This document shows positions 54,417 through 64,000 of a DNA stretch of 64,000 nt, piece after piece; positions within the stretch are counted from its first letter, which is position 1; each line of letters begins with the position of its first letter. The notes below the pieces were generated by a model. The model made no database searches and was not told the DNA's origin. It saw only the letters and a program-made list of their open reading frames with translations. The translations under genes and the position numbers were made by a program. The DNA is from Streptomyces sp. Edi4 (lineage in GTDB: Bacteria; Actinomycetota; Actinomycetes; Streptomycetales; Streptomycetaceae), in NCBI RefSeq assembly GCF_040253615.1, contig NZ_JBEJGY010000004.1:1426001-1490000 (forward strand), given 5' to 3'.

Positions 54417-55628
54417 TCATCCGCCCCAGTGGTCGGCCACGACACGCGCCATGGCTCCGATACGGTCCTCGGTGACCTCTTTCGCGGCGAAGAAGCAGTG
54501 GCCGCGTACGGTGGCGTACCGGTGCGCCAGGGTCAGATGGCGCGAGAGTTCCGCCGGGTCCTGCCAGGCGGCGGGCTGGGCGGGGTCGCCCGCCTTGTAC
54601 AGGGCCTCGCCGATGTAGAGATCGACGCCGGTGCCCCGGGCCACCTCGTCCCACCACGGCACCAGGACGGCGTAGTCGGCGGCGGCGAGCCCGATGTTCC
54701 AGTACAGCTGCGGGCAGATGTAGTCGATCAGCGCCTCGCGCACCCAGCCGCGGGTGTCGGCGTACAGGTCGTCGTAGGTCTGGGCGCCGGCCGTGGTCGC
54801 CGAGCCCCGCGCGTCGCTCGCCTCGTTGCGCCACACCCCGAAGGGGCTGATCCCGAACCGGACGCGGGGCCTGATCTCCTTGATCCGCGCTCCCGTCTCG
54901 CGGACCAGGAGGTCGATGTTGTCGCGCCGCCAGGCGGCACGGTCGGGGAAGTCACCGCCGTACCGGGCGTAGGCGTCGTCGTCGTCGAAGCTCTCGCCCG
55001 CCACCGGATAGGGGTAGAAGTAGTCGTCCCAGTGGACGCCGTCGACGTCGTAGCGGCGTACCGCGTCCAGCATGGCGTCCTCGACGAAGTGCCGGACCTG
55101 CGGCAGGCCGGGGTTGTAGTAGAGCTTCCCGCCGTAGGGGACCACCCAGTCCGGGTGGATGCGGGCGGGGTGGGTGGGCACGAGGCGCGTGGGGTCGGTG
55201 TGGTTGGCGACCCGGTAGGGGTTGAACCAGGCGTGCAGGGCGAGACCGCGCCGGTGCGCCTCCTCGACGGCGGTGCCCAGCGGATCCCAGCCCGGGTCCT
55301 GGCCCTGCGTCCCCGTCAGCCACTGGGACCACGGCTCGTACGGCGAGTCCCAGAGCGCGTCGGCGGTCGGGCGGACCTGGAGGACCACGGTGTTCAGCCG
55401 CCGCTCGACGGCCTTGTCCAGGTGGGCCAGGAGCTCCGCGCGCTGCTCGGCGGCGCCGAGGCCCGGGCGCGAGGGCCAGTCCCGGTTGGCGACGGTGGCC
55501 AGCCACACGCCCCGGAAGTCCCGTCCATGACCGCGGCCGCGCCCTGCGGACGCGGGGGCCGCCGTGATCAGCCCGCTCAGCGCCCCCGCCGTGCCCGCCA
55601 CGAAGCCCCGCCGCGTGATTCGTCCCAC
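54417..55628 (-). CDS. Secreted glycoside hydrolase-like protein (GHL10/DUF187 family)
   Basis: The 403-residue protein has a twin-arginine-type signal (TRRGFVAGTAGALSGLITAAPASA, residues about 5-28) and a TIM-barrel of the GHL10 family. Landmarks are FRGVWLATVANRDWPS, LNTVVLQVRPTADALW, LHAWFNPYRVANHTDP and VDGVHWDDYFYPYP with likely acidic catalysts. The substrate is unknown, perhaps a cell-wall or polysaccharide glycan. GTG at 55628 is preferred to the ATG at 55652 because GAGGGG precedes it at 6-11 nt and the signal peptide then starts properly. Confidence 0.9.
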   Translation of the reverse strand: MGRITRRGFVAGTAGALSGLITAAPASAGRGRGHGRDFRGVWLATVANRDWPSRPGLGAAEQRAELLAHLDKAVERRLNTVVLQVRPTADALWDSPYEPWSQWLTGTQGQDPGWDPLGTAVEEAHRRGLALHAWFNPYRVANHTDPTRLVPTHPARIHPDWVVPYGGKLYYNPGLPQVRHFVEDAMLDAVRRYDVDGVHWDDYFYPYPVAGESFDDDDAYARYGGDFPDRAAWRRDNIDLLVRETGARIKEIRPRVRFGISPFGVWRNEASDARGSATTAGAQTYDDLYADTRGWVREALIDYICPQLYWNIGLAAADYAVLVPWWDEVARGTGVDLYIGEALYKAGDPAQPAAWQDPAELSRHLTLAHRYATVRGHCFFAAKEVTEDRIGAMARVVADHWGG

Positions 55629-55791
55629 GTTCGCCCCTCGCTCAGGTCGCATGCGCCCAGGTCTACCGGACAGCGTGCCCGCCCCGCCCCCACGAGCACG
55701 CGCGCGTTCGGAGTAACGTCTGGGGCCGGAGGCGGGCGCCGGAATCACACGGGGGGCCTGCCGGGGACTGCTGTAGAGCGAAAGGCACGAT

Positions 55792-56652
55792 GTGACCGAC
55801 ATCGAACGCGTCGGAATTGTGGGCTGTGGCCAGATGGGCGCGGGCATCGCGGAGGTGTGCGCCCGCAGCGGCCTGGACGTCATGGTCGCCGAGACCACCG
55901 GCGAGGCCCTGGAGATCGGCCGCACCCGGCTGCACAACTCCCTCTCGAAGGCCGCCGAGCGCGGCAAGATCTCCGAGGAGGAGCGCGACGCGACGCTCGC
56001 CCGCCTGAGCTTCACCACCGACCTCGGCGAGTTCGCGGACCGCGATCTCGTGATCGAGGCCGTCGTGGAGAACGAGCAGGTCAAGACGGAGATCTTCCAG
56101 ATCCTCGACCAAGTGGTGACCCGCCCGGACGCGATCTTGGCGTCCAACACCTCCTCGATCCCGCTGGTCAAGCTCGCGGTCGCCACCTCGCGCCCCGACC
56201 AGGTCATCGGCATCCACTTCTTCAACCCCGCGCCGGTGCAGAAGCTGGTCGAGCTGATCCCCGCCCTCACCACCTCCGAGGGCACCATCAGCCGCGCCCA
56301 GGTCCTGGTCGAGAAGGTGCTCGGCAAGCACGCGATCCGCGCCCAGGACCGCTCGGGCTTCGTGGTCAACGCGCTGCTGATCCCGTATCTCCTCTCGGCG
56401 ATCCGGATGTTCGAGTCGGGCATCGCGAGCCGTGAGGACATCGACAACGGCATGGAGCTCGGCTGCGCCCACCCGATGGGCCCGCTGAAGCTGTCCGACC
56501 TCATCGGTCTCGACACGGTCGCCTCGGTCGCCGACTCGATGTACGACGAGTACAAGGAGCCCCTGTACGCCGCTCCCCCGCTGCTCCAGCGCATGGTCGA
56601 CGCGGGACGCCTGGGCCGCAAGACCGGGTCCGGTTTCTACTCGTACGCCTGA
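55792..56652 (+). CDS. 3-hydroxybutyryl-CoA dehydrogenase
   Basis: The 286-residue NAD-dependent dehydrogenase begins VTDIERVGIVGCGQMGAGIAEV, the expected Rossmann motif. It carries ILASNTSSIPLVKLA, IGIHFFNPAPVQKLVELIP and the C-terminal dimer domain ending SGFYSY. It interconverts acetoacetyl-CoA and 3-hydroxybutyryl-CoA in butyrate/PHB or ethylmalonyl-CoA metabolism. GTG 55792 has AAAGG 8-12 nt upstream. A hairpin (56705-56743) follows. The family symbol is hbd or fadB2. Confidence 0.95.
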   Translation: MTDIERVGIVGCGQMGAGIAEVCARSGLDVMVAETTGEALEIGRTRLHNSLSKAAERGKISEEERDATLARLSFTTDLGEFADRDLVIEAVVENEQVKTEIFQILDQVVTRPDAILASNTSSIPLVKLAVATSRPDQVIGIHFFNPAPVQKLVELIPALTTSEGTISRAQVLVEKVLGKHAIRAQDRSGFVVNALLIPYLLSAIRMFESGIASREDIDNGMELGCAHPMGPLKLSDLIGLDTVASVADSMYDEYKEPLYAAPPLLQRMVDAGRLGRKTGSGFYSYA

Positions 56653-56704
56653 GTAAAAAGGCGTACGTCTGTATACGCGGGCGTACGTCTGAAAGGCATG
56701 AGCC

Positions 56705-56743
56705 GGGCTCGTGCCGCGCACACCGGGTGTGCGCGGCGAGCCC
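56705..56743 (+). terminator. Terminator after the hydroxybutyryl-CoA dehydrogenase
   Basis: A 17-bp stem with one 2-nt bulge (56705-56723 and 56727-56743). It is preceded by two 12-bp direct repeats GGCGTACGTCTG at about 56660 and 56680. Confidence 0.7.
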
Positions 56744-56843
56744 GCATATGCCCATCGCACACGCTCCCGCCCCTGGAACACGACGAGTTGACTCTGCGCC
56801 AACACATCAGTGGCACCTCCGGAACAGGGATAAGGAGCCAACC

Positions 56844-57101
56844 GTGTCCAGGGACCCGGGACATCCGACCACCGTCGACGAACTGGCGGAGTTACGCCGC
56901 CAAGTGGACGTCGCCATGGCCCGCGTGGACGGGCAGCTCGCGCTGCTCGCCCTGCGGGGTGAGCAGACCGAGCGAGAAGTGACCGAGGTGGTGGGACGGG
57001 TCGCGGCCCTGGAACATCTGCGATGGCCGCTCCCCGCCCTCACCGCGCTGACGGCGCTCGGCGCGCTGACGCTCGCCGCGTGGCAGGCACTCGGTCGCTG
57101 A
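56844..57101 (+). CDS. Small coiled-coil, tail-anchored protein
   Basis: The 85-residue protein has heptad-rich helices (VDELAELRRQVDVAMARVDGQ, LRGEQTEREVTEVVGRVAALEH) and a C-terminal hydrophobic segment (LPALTALTALGALTLAAW) just before GR. It looks like a tail-anchored coiled-coil. GTG 56844 has AAGGAG 7-12 nt upstream. It converges on the NUDIX gene, and if that gene's frame were intact, the stops would be 17 bp apart. Function unknown. Confidence 0.75.
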   Translation: MSRDPGHPTTVDELAELRRQVDVAMARVDGQLALLALRGEQTEREVTEVVGRVAALEHLRWPLPALTALTALGALTLAAWQALGR

Positions 57102-57117
57102 CTTCGCGCCGGGCGGG

Positions 57118-57674
57118 TCAGCCCTCGCCCAGGCGGAGATGGTGCAGGAGCAGGAGTCCGGCCGCCATGTTGGCGGCCGGGACCTCCCCCTGGCGACCAG
57201 GTCGGGCACCAGCTTGAGGGGGATCCACTCGCGGCGCGAGGACTCGAAGTCGTCCTCGGGGTGGCCGATGTACTCGGCCGACTCGGACCAGAACAGATGG
57301 TGCCGGGCGTCGATGAGCCCGTTGGCCGGCTCGACGGTGAGCAGCGGTTTGAGCGGTCCCGGCCGCCAGCCGGTCTCCTCCTCCATCTCACGGGCGGCCG
57401 CCGCCTCGATGTCCTCGCCGTCCTCGACGACTCCGGCGGCCAGCTCCCAGCCCCAGCTGTCGGTGATGAAGCGGTGCCGCCACAGCAGCAGCACCTCGTT
57501 GGCGGTGTTGACGACGGTGGCCACGGCGACCGGCCGCAGCCTGATCAGGAAGTGGTCCAGGTGCCGCCCGTCCGGGAGCACCACGTCCGCGAGGTTGACC
57601 CGGAACCAGCGATTCTCGTACACCGTTTGTTCGCTCAGGTTCGTCCACTGCACGTTTCTGCCACCTTCCGACAA
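57118..57674 (-). CDS. NUDIX hydrolase with apparent frameshift near the C-terminus
   Basis: The NUDIX box is intact (AAGVVEDGEDIEAAAAREMEEETGW, given here as GX5EX7REUXEE core), so pyrophosphohydrolase activity such as ADP-ribose or nucleotide cleavage is expected. After the residues LVARG the frame runs into Arg/Pro-rich noise and reads on to 56892 across the convergent small gene. One missing G in the minus-strand G5 tract (plus-strand C5, 57186-57190) explains this: restoring it gives ARGEVPAANMAAG ... HHLRLGEG and a stop at 57118, about 185 residues. Either a sequencing slip or a genuine mutation; the coordinates given are for the restored frame. Confidence 0.75.
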
Positions 57675-57704
57675 GTAGATGGCAATATCGCAGCAGGCTG
57701 ACGG

Positions 57705-59045
57705 TCACAGGGGAACGCGGAGCGCCCCGTCGATCAGTGCGGCGGCTTCGGCCGCGCCGGCGCAGCCGGACGCGACCAGGTGCTCGCGCACCACGCGCAA
57801 CCGGTCACGCAATCGCTGCGACTCCATCCCCCGGGCCCGCTCCGTCATTTCGACCGCGGTGGCCACGGCCCGGTCGGCGTCGCCCTGACGCAGCTCGATC
57901 TGCGCGAGCATCGCGAGGCGGTGCACCCTGCCCCGGTCGTGGGAGGGCTCGTCGGCCGCGAGCGCGGCCTGTTCGCGCGCCGCCGTCAGATCACCGAGGC
58001 TCAGCAGGGCCTCGGCCACCTGCACATTGACGAGACCGGGCTGGACGTAGCCGGTCTCGGCCGGCTCCTGGCCCGGCCGGACGCGTCCGGCGGCCGCCTC
58101 GGCGCTCAGAATCGAGGACAACGCGCTCTGGCCGTCGCCCAGATGCGCGTAGGCCTTGGCCTGCATGGCGTGCAGATCGGATGCGAGCGCCGGACTCAGC
58201 CGGGCGCCCGCGGCCCGCAGCGCCGCCTCAGCGAAGGCGACCGACTGGCGGTAGTCGCGCATGAACAGCGACTGGTTGACCAGGAGGGCTATGACATAGG
58301 CGCCAAGTCCCCTGTCGCCACTGGCCTTCGCGAGCCGCAGCGCCTGGTGGAAGTAGCGCTGGGCCAGGCCCTGGGCGTTGGAGTCGTAGGCGCAGATGCC
58401 CGCGATGGCCACCAACCCGCCCGTGGCACGGTGCAGTTGGCGGCCGGTCGCGTCCGTGTAGCCGCCGCGCAGCAGCGGGGCGGTCTCGGCGTTGAGGAAG
58501 CCGACGACTCGCGAGCGCGTCGCGATGCCGCCCGCCTTGCGGTACATCAGCTCGTAGTGCTCGCGCGCCGAGCGCAGCATCTCGATGTCGCACTCCCCCA
58601 CCGCCGTCTGCCCGTCGCGGGAGACATCGGTGTCCTCCGGCGGGTTCTCCCACTCCCATACGGGCATGACGGCCGGGGTGCCGGTGACGGCCGGGGCGTC
58701 GAGGATGTGGGTTCGCTGCTGTTCGTCGGAGCGCCACAGGGCGGTGGCCCGCTCGACGAATCCGGCGAGCGGCGAGCCGTGCGCCGGCGCCGGCTCGCCC
58801 GGCACGCCGAGGCCGATGTCGTCCAGGGTGACCCGGCGCCGCAGCCGCCCGGCCAGCACCTCGCAGATCAGGTCGGGCACCTGGCCACGCGGGCGCTGGC
58901 CCTTCAACCACCGCGCCACGGCGGTGTGTTCATATCTGAGGGCGACGCCTCTGGCCCGCCCCGCCTGATTGACCCGGGCCGCGAGCCCGGCGTGTGAGAT
59001 CCCCGCTTCGTCCACCAGGGCGTCGAGCAGGGTATTGGGCTGCAT
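57705..59045 (-). CDS. NsdA-like transcriptional regulator (HTH plus TPR-like repeats)
   Basis: The 446-residue protein begins MQPNTLLDALVDEAGISHAGL, with a Cro/C1-type helix-turn-helix-like region (EAGISHAGLAARVNQAGR, residues about 11-60). A long helical repeat region with TPR-like units (for example LAQRYFHQALRLAKASGD and MQAKAYAHLGDGQSALS) follows. This layout matches the Streptomyces NsdA/NsdB group of development and antibiotic regulators; the assignment is by resemblance. The start at 59045 is natural. pheT lies downstream with the 322-bp gap 59046-59367 between, which holds a terminator and no gene. Confidence 0.82.
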   Translation of the reverse strand: MQPNTLLDALVDEAGISHAGLAARVNQAGRARGVALRYEHTAVARWLKGQRPRGQVPDLICEVLAGRLRRRVTLDDIGLGVPGEPAPAHGSPLAGFVERATALWRSDEQQRTHILDAPAVTGTPAVMPVWEWENPPEDTDVSRDGQTAVGECDIEMLRSAREHYELMYRKAGGIATRSRVVGFLNAETAPLLRGGYTDATGRQLHRATGGLVAIAGICAYDSNAQGLAQRYFHQALRLAKASGDRGLGAYVIALLVNQSLFMRDYRQSVAFAEAALRAAGARLSPALASDLHAMQAKAYAHLGDGQSALSSILSAEAAAGRVRPGQEPAETGYVQPGLVNVQVAEALLSLGDLTAAREQAALAADEPSHDRGRVHRLAMLAQIELRQGDADRAVATAVEMTERARGMESQRLRDRLRVVREHLVASGCAGAAEAAALIDGALRVPL

Positions 59046-59314
59046 GGGGCCCTCCGTTGGCTCGGTGGCACCAGCGTAAGCGAGCCCGGTTCACACGGGG
59101 TGTGAAGCGAGTACCCGCATTGGTGCGCCGCGCCCTCTGCCCACCGGCGCCCGCGCTCGGTTGACTCATTGACGCCTCTCCCCGAGGCAACCGGGCCGCC
59201 GGCCCCCCACGACACAGTGCGGCGGCTCGTTCCCGGCGCCGCCGCCCTGTCCGCGCCGCCCGGCACTCCCGGCAGGGCGGCGGCGCCCTCGGCGTCCATG
59301 ACGGCATACGACGA

Positions 59315-59347
59315 GAGGGGCGCGCCGGGATTCCCGGTGCGCCCCTC
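59315..59347 (-). terminator. pheT terminator hairpin
   Basis: A 16-bp stem (59315-59330 and 59332-59347) with one G-T pair, 21 nt after the pheT stop on the minus strand. The rest of 59046-59367 shows nothing recognised. Confidence 0.7.
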
Positions 59348-59367
59348 CCGGTGCGTTCTGCCGCGGG

Positions 59368-61896
59368 CTACGCCCCGCGCAGCACCGCGCCCGTGACGTC
59401 GGCCGCGTGGGCCACCGCCGCGTCGCGGGCGGCCGATGCCTCCTCGACGGTCAGGGTGCGGTCGGCGGCGCGGAAGCGCAGCGCGTAGGCGAGCGACTTC
59501 TTGCCCTCGCCGGTCTGCTCGCCGCTGTAGACGTCGAACAGGCGGATGGACTCAAGGAGTTCACCGGCGCCGACACGCAGCGCGTTCTCCACGGCGGCGG
59601 CCGGTACCCCGGCGTCGACGACGAGCGCCACGTCCTGGGTGGCCACCGGGAAGGTGGAGATCGACGGCGCCCGCACGACGCCCTCGCCGGCCCGCTCAAG
59701 GACGTCGAGGTTCAGCTCCATCGCGCAGCTGCGGGCGGGCAGGCCGAACGACTTGACGACGCGCGGGTGCAGCTCACCTGCGTGTCCGACGAGGGTCTTG
59801 ACGCCCTCGGGGAACACATACAGCTCGGCGCAGCGGCCCGGGTGCCAGGGGCCGTACTGGCCCTGTTCCACGGCGAGTTCGAGCCCCGCCTCGTGGGCCA
59901 CGGTCCGCGCGGCCTCCACCGCGTCGGCCCAGTCGGCCGGGCGGCCCTTGCCCCACCAGCCGGCCTGCTCGCGCGCGCCGGCGAGGACGGCGCCCACGTG
60001 CCGCGGCTGCGCGGGCAGCACGGCGTCCAGGGCGGCGATCTCCTCGTCGGTGGGGCGGCGGTCGACGGGCAGCCGGGCGGCGACACCCGGCGTCGTCGAG
60101 GGGTGGAAGACCAGACCCGTCTCGAAGAGCGCCAGGTCGTGACTGCCGCGCCCGGCGTTGCGGCGCAGCGTGGCCAGCAGGCCCGGCAGGAGCGTGGTGC
60201 GCAGCGCCGGCTCCTCGTCGCTGAGCGGGTTGACCAGCGTCACCACGGAGCGGTTGGCGTCGTCCGCGTCCAGACCGAGCTGGTCGAAGACCGACTCGGC
60301 GACGAACGGGTAGCTCGGCGCCTCGGTGAATCCGGCCCCGGCGAGCGCGCGGCCGACCCTGCGGTGCAGTCGCTGACGCTCCGTCAGACCCTGCCCGGCC
60401 GGCGGCCTGGGCAGCGTGGAGGGCAGGTTGGCGTAGCCCTCCAGGCGGATGACCTCTTCGGCCAGGTCGTTCGGCTCGGTCAGGTCGGGGCGCCAGGACG
60501 GCACGGTCACGACGAGCTCGTCCTGCCCGTACGCGTCGCAGCCCACCTCTTGGAGGCGGCGCACGACGGTCTCGCGGCCGTACGCGATGCCCGCGACGCG
60601 GTCCGGGTGATCGGCCGCCATCTTGATGGTGCGCGGCGCGGACGGCGAGACGAGCTCGGTGACGCCGGCCTCGGCCGTGCCGCCCGCGAGCAGCACGAGC
60701 AGATCGACGGTGCGCTGGGCGGCGGCGGCCGCGGCCTGCGGGTCGACGCCGCGCTCGAAGCGCTTGGACGCCTCGGAGGACAGCTTGTGGCGCCGGGCGG
60801 TGCGGGCGATGGCGACCGGGTCGAAGTGGGCGGCCTCGATGACGACGTCGGTGGTGCCCTTGACCTCGCCGGTCTCGGGGTCCGTGACGGAGTCGGCGAT
60901 CTCGGTGTTGGCTCCGCCCATCACACCGGCGAGGCCGATGGGACCCCGGTCGTCGGTGATGACGAGGTCGGCGGCGTCGAGCTTGCGCTTGGTGCCGTCG
61001 AGGGTGGTGAGCAGTTCGCCCGGCTCGGCACGGCGCACCCCGATGGGCCCCTCGACCAGCGTGCGGTCGTAGGCGTGCAGCGGCTGGCCGAGCTCGATCA
61101 TCACGTAGTTGGTGATGTCCACGGCGAGCGAGATCGGCCGCATCCCGGCCTTCTGGAGCCGGCGCTGGAGCCAGATCGGCGAGCGGGCCTCGGGGTCCAG
61201 GCCGGTCACGGTGCGCGCCGTGAAGCGGTCGCAGCCGATCGGGTCGGCGATCTTGACCTGGTAGCCGTAGGAGTTGGGCGCGGGCACGTCGAGCAGGGCC
61301 GGGTCGCGCAGCGGCAGGCCGTAGGCGATCGCGGTCTCGCGGGCCACGCCGCGCATCGACAGGCAGTCGCCCCGGTTGGCGGTCACCGCGATGTCCAGGA
61401 CCTCGTCGACGAGTTCGAGCAGCGCGATGGCGTCGGTGCCCACCTCGTGCTCCGGCGGGAGCACGATGATGCCGCCGGTGGTGTCCGGGCCCATGCCGAG
61501 CTCGTCACTGGAGCAGATCATGCCGTGCGAGGTCCTGCCGTACGTCTTGCGCGCGGCGATCGCGAAATCACCGGGCAGCACCGCGCCGGGCAGCACCACG
61601 ACGACCTTGTCGCCGACGGCGAAGTTGCGGGCGCCGCAGACGATCTCCTGGGGCTCGCCGGTGCCGTTGGCCTGGCCGACGTCGACGGTGCAGAAGCGGA
61701 TGGGCTTCTTGAAGCCCTCCAGCTCCTCGATGGTGAGGACCTTGCCGACGACGAGCGGACCCTTCAGGCCGGCGCCGAGCTGTTCGACGGTCTCGACCTC
61801 AAGGCCGGTGTCGACGAGCCTGGCCTGCACGTCACGGCCGGTCTCGGTGGCGGGGAGATCGACGTACTCCCGCAGCCAGGAAAGCGGGACCCGCAT
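59368..61896 (-). CDS. pheT: Phenylalanyl-tRNA synthetase beta chain
   Basis: The 842-residue subunit of the alpha2-beta2 enzyme has an N-terminal tRNA-binding OB-fold (EMAP-like, [16 protein letters not shown]), the B3/B4 editing domain, a B5 domain and the C-terminal ferredoxin-like anticodon-binding domain ([20 protein letters not shown]). Its ATG overlaps the TGA of pheS by one base (TGATG at 61894-61898), so the subunits are translated in balance. Confidence 0.98.
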   Translation of the reverse strand: MRVPLSWLREYVDLPATETGRDVQARLVDTGLEVETVEQLGAGLKGPLVVGKVLTIEELEGFKKPIRFCTVDVGQANGTGEPQEIVCGARNFAVGDKVVVVLPGAVLPGDFAIAARKTYGRTSHGMICSSDELGMGPDTTGGIIVLPPEHEVGTDAIALLELVDEVLDIAVTANRGDCLSMRGVARETAIAYGLPLRDPALLDVPAPNSYGYQVKIADPIGCDRFTARTVTGLDPEARSPIWLQRRLQKAGMRPISLAVDITNYVMIELGQPLHAYDRTLVEGPIGVRRAEPGELLTTLDGTKRKLDAADLVITDDRGPIGLAGVMGGANTEIADSVTDPETGEVKGTTDVVIEAAHFDPVAIARTARRHKLSSEASKRFERGVDPQAAAAAAQRTVDLLVLLAGGTAEAGVTELVSPSAPRTIKMAADHPDRVAGIAYGRETVVRRLQEVGCDAYGQDELVVTVPSWRPDLTEPNDLAEEVIRLEGYANLPSTLPRPPAGQGLTERQRLHRRVGRALAGAGFTEAPSYPFVAESVFDQLGLDADDANRSVVTLVNPLSDEEPALRTTLLPGLLATLRRNAGRGSHDLALFETGLVFHPSTTPGVAARLPVDRRPTDEEIAALDAVLPAQPRHVGAVLAGAREQAGWWGKGRPADWADAVEAARTVAHEAGLELAVEQGQYGPWHPGRCAELYVFPEGVKTLVGHAGELHPRVVKSFGLPARSCAMELNLDVLERAGEGVVRAPSISTFPVATQDVALVVDAGVPAAAVENALRVGAGELLESIRLFDVYSGEQTGEGKKSLAYALRFRAADRTLTVEEASAARDAAVAHAADVTGAVLRGA

Positions 61897-63017
61897 CAGA
61901 TCTCCATCCCGAACGGCCGGGTGAACCGGACGTCACCCTCGACCATGTCTCGCATGTCTTCCACGTTGTGGCGGAACATCAGCATTCGCTCGATGCCGAA
62001 GCCGAAGGCGAACCCGCTGTACTTCTCGGGGTCCACGCCGCAGGCGGTCAGCACCTTGGGGTTGACCATGCCGCAGCCGCCGAGCTCGATCCAGCCCTCG
62101 GAGGAGCAGGTGCGGCACGGGCGGTCCGGGTTGCCCACGGACTCGCCCCGGCACACGTAACAGACCATGTCCATCTCGGCGGACGGCTCGGTGAAGGGGA
62201 AGAAGTTCGGCCGCAGGCGCGTCTTCATGTCCTCGCCGAACAGCGCCTTGACCATGTGGTCGAGGGTGCCCTTGAGGTCGGCCATGGTCAGGCCCTCGTC
62301 CACGGCCAGCAGCTCGACCTGGTGGAAGACCGGGCTGTGCGTGGCGTCCAGCTCGTCGGTGCGGTACACCCGGCCGGGGCAGATCACGTACACCGGGGGC
62401 TCGCCGCGCAGCAGCGAGCGGACCTGCACGGGCGAGGTGTGCGTGCGCAGGACGACACCGGAGCCCGCGGCGCCCTCGGGGCCCCGCACGAAGAAGGTGT
62501 CGTGCTCGGTGCGGGCCGGGTGGTCGGGGCCGATGTTGAGCGCGTCGAAGGTGAACCACTCGGCTTCGGCCTGGGGACCCTCGGCGACCTCGTAGCCCAT
62601 GGCGACGAAGACGTCCTCGATGCGCTCCGAGAGCGTGGTCAGCGGGTGGCGGGCACCGGCCGGGACGCGGTCGTGGGGCAGCGTGACGTCCACGGCCTCC
62701 TCGACCAGGACCCGGGCGTCCCGCTCGTCCTCCAGCTCGGCCTGGCGGGCGGCCAGCGCCTTGTTCACGGCGCCGCGGGCCATGCCCACGAGCTTGCCGG
62801 CCGCGGCCTTGGCCTGCGGCGGCAGCGCGCCGATCTCGCGGTTGGCGAGCGAGAGGGGCGAGGTGCCTGCGGTGTGCGCGGTCTTCGCCTGGGCGAGCTC
62901 GTCGAGGTCGCGGGCGGCGGCGAAGGCGGCAAGCGCCTCGTCCCGCATGCGCTCGATCTCTTCCGGTTTCAGCGCCTCGACCTCGACAGGGTCGTACGAC
63001 TTGTTAGGTGCCGACAT
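61896..63017 (-). CDS. pheS: Phenylalanyl-tRNA synthetase alpha chain
   Basis: The 373-residue catalytic subunit has an N-terminal coiled-coil ([19 protein letters not shown]) for tRNA binding. The class II motifs include [29 protein letters not shown] (motif 2 area) and [13 protein letters not shown] (motif 3). The 173-bp leader upstream contains GC-rich palindromic stretches, but no Phe-rich leader peptide or T-box was found. Confidence 0.98.
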   Translation of the reverse strand: MSAPNKSYDPVEVEALKPEEIERMRDEALAAFAAARDLDELAQAKTAHTAGTSPLSLANREIGALPPQAKAAAGKLVGMARGAVNKALAARQAELEDERDARVLVEEAVDVTLPHDRVPAGARHPLTTLSERIEDVFVAMGYEVAEGPQAEAEWFTFDALNIGPDHPARTEHDTFFVRGPEGAAGSGVVLRTHTSPVQVRSLLRGEPPVYVICPGRVYRTDELDATHSPVFHQVELLAVDEGLTMADLKGTLDHMVKALFGEDMKTRLRPNFFPFTEPSAEMDMVCYVCRGESVGNPDRPCRTCSSEGWIELGGCGMVNPKVLTACGVDPEKYSGFAFGFGIERMLMFRHNVEDMRDMVEGDVRFTRPFGMEI

Positions 63018-63190
63018 CTCTTCCCGTGCTTCCGATTGGCCCCCAGCTCACACTGGGAGGTGCCCCCAGGCCGGGGGTCCCCGCGACCGCGACAGCGATA
63101 CCGCGACAAGCGCGCGGACACAAACGCGCCAAAGGTCGAGTCTAACGGGGTGGTGGAATGCGAGTGCGCCCGTGGCGGCTCGGGGGCGGT

Positions 63191-64000
63191 CTACTGGAGA
63201 TACGCCGGAGCGCCGACGGGCAGGATAAATCGGAACTGGGCGCCGCCGCCCGGGCCGCGGCCGACCGTGATGGTGCCGCCGTGCGCTTCGACGATGCCCT
63301 TGACGATGTAGAGGCCGAGGCCGGTCCCGCCGCGCTTGCTCCCCCGCCAGAAGCGGGTGAAGACACGGCCCATCGACTCCTCGGGGATGCCGGGACCTTC
63401 GTCGCTCACGGTGACGGCCGTTCCCTTCTCGTCGTGCTCGTCGATACGCAGTGGCGCGGGCGCCACCTCGATGGTGACAGTTCCCTCACCGTGGCGCACC
63501 GCGTTTTCCAGCAGGTTGCCTAGCACCTGGTCGATCTTGTCGGGGTCGGCCCACAGATCGGGCAGCGGGCACAGGACCCGCACGAGGAAGCGGTCCGGGG
63601 CCTGGCCCGATGCGACATGGGCCTGGAGGTGGCGGCCGACGGCGGCCGGCATGTCGACGGGCTGACGTCGCACTTCGAGGCGGCCGGAGTCGATGCGCGA
63701 GATGTCCAGGAGTTCGGCGATGAGCCGGGTGACGCGGTTGGCGTCGGCGTCGACGGTCTCCAGCATCAGCCGCTTCTGCGCGTCCGTGAACCGTTCCCAC
63801 TTGGCGAGCAGCGTCGCGGTGAAGCCCTTGACGGAGGTCAGCGGGGAGCGCAGCTCGTGGGCGACGGTGGCGATGAGCTCGGCGTGCGAGCGTTCGGTGC
63901 GCCGCCTGGCCTCGGTGGAGCGCAGGCTGACCACGACCCGGCGCACCGGCCCGGTGGGGTTTTCGCGTACGTACCGCGCGGAGACCAGCACTTCGCGCCC
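63191..64000 (-). CDS. Sensor histidine kinase, C-terminal part (truncated by window edge)
   Basis: The frame is open through the right edge, so the N-terminus is outside the window. The 270 visible residues have a PAS-like end (SARYVRENPTGPVRRVVVSL), the HisKA H-box with phospho-His in ATVAHELRSPLTSVKG, the N-box LGNLLENAVRHGEG, and ATP lid DEGPGIPEESMGRVFTRFWRGSKRGGTGLGLYIVKG. It is an intact catalytic part of a two-component sensor. Its partner regulator is not in view. Confidence 0.93.
   Translation of the reverse strand, partial: GREVLVSARYVRENPTGPVRRVVVSLRSTEARRRTERSHAELIATVAHELRSPLTSVKGFTATLLAKWERFTDAQKRLMLETVDADANRVTRLIAELLDISRIDSGRLEVRRQPVDMPAAVGRHLQAHVASGQAPDRFLVRVLCPLPDLWADPDKIDQVLGNLLENAVRHGEGTVTIEVAPAPLRIDEHDEKGTAVTVSDEGPGIPEESMGRVFTRFWRGSKRGGTGLGLYIVKGIVEAHGGTITVGRGPGGGAQFRFILPVGAPAYLQ

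Noticed and set aside
56892..57117. The C-terminal extension of the NUDIX frame as real protein
   Set aside because: It is antisense to the small gene at 56844 and is best explained by a one-base slip at 57186-57190.
59407..62160. A 917-codon plus-strand frame across pheT
   Set aside because: An antisense shadow of a conserved housekeeping gene.
63018..63190. Phe-rich leader peptide or T-box before pheS
   Set aside because: No run of Phe codons and no T-box consensus could be found on the minus strand. Only GC-rich palindromes are present.

Overview
The window is a high-GC actinobacterial chromosome segment and almost certainly comes from Streptomyces. The evidence is the codon use, the frequent GTG/TTG starts, TGATG/ATGA gene overlaps, long perfect GC hairpins without U-tracts, and the sporulation gene ssgB. 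From memory, the order thrS ... ssgB ... cobA/cobT/cobL ... metQIN ... glpQ1-like ... plsC ... argH ... argRDBJC ... pheT/pheS matches the core region of S. coelicolor around SCO1531-SCO1596. That match was recalled, not searched.

Layout. 1-12.5 kb: thrS, a DUF4365 pair, a DEDDh exonuclease, two tRNA-Val(CAC) genes each followed by a strong hairpin, ssgB, small membrane proteins, a DsbA-like protein, a two-domain GNAT protein, pabC/pabB (p-aminobenzoate for folate), and a tRNA cluster Gly-Cys-Val-Val-Val whose last three genes are a 119-bp tandem duplication. 12.5-18 kb: small unknown proteins, a tail-anchored Ser/Thr kinase with a seven-residue repeat linker, a hydrolase facing its TetR regulator across a doubled operator, and a TrmH-type RNA methyltransferase. 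17.7-24.6 kb: cobalamin/siroheme genes cobA(cysG), a BluB-CobT fusion with a 731-residue low-complexity N-terminus, and cobL. 24.7-28.5 kb: metNIQ (methionine import), preceded by a short reading frame ending in a Cys/Met-rich motif that looks like an amino-acid attenuator. 28.7-35.2 kb: membrane proteins, an ECF-type sigma factor, a secreted glycerophosphodiesterase, plsC and a TetR-regulated drug exporter. 35.2-43.4 kb: the arginine regulon, argH and argCJBDR, with ARG boxes placed between the -35 and -10 elements of both promoters and ArgR encoded in the same cluster.

43.4-46.4 kb looks like a small accessory insert. It is bounded by inverted copies of a 102-bp coding-like repeat and contains a decayed gene, a membrane-anchored hydrolase and a divergent AraC regulator. 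46.5-57.7 kb is an accessory-flavoured run: two glyoxalase-like proteins, a MerR/beta-lactamase-like pair, a quinone-oxidoreductase/TetR divergon, a MocR/EamA divergon whose start codons overlap, a secreted glycosidase, 3-hydroxybutyryl-CoA dehydrogenase, and a NUDIX gene with an apparent frameshift. The right end returns to core genes: an NsdA-like regulator, pheT/pheS, and a sensor histidine kinase cut by the window edge.

No insertion sequence, prophage, CRISPR array or rRNA gene was seen. The most unusual items are the metN leader peptide, the repeat-bearing BluB-CobT fusion, the 102-bp inverted repeats whose differences are nearly all synonymous, the duplicated argJ start region and the leaderless MocR/EamA divergon.
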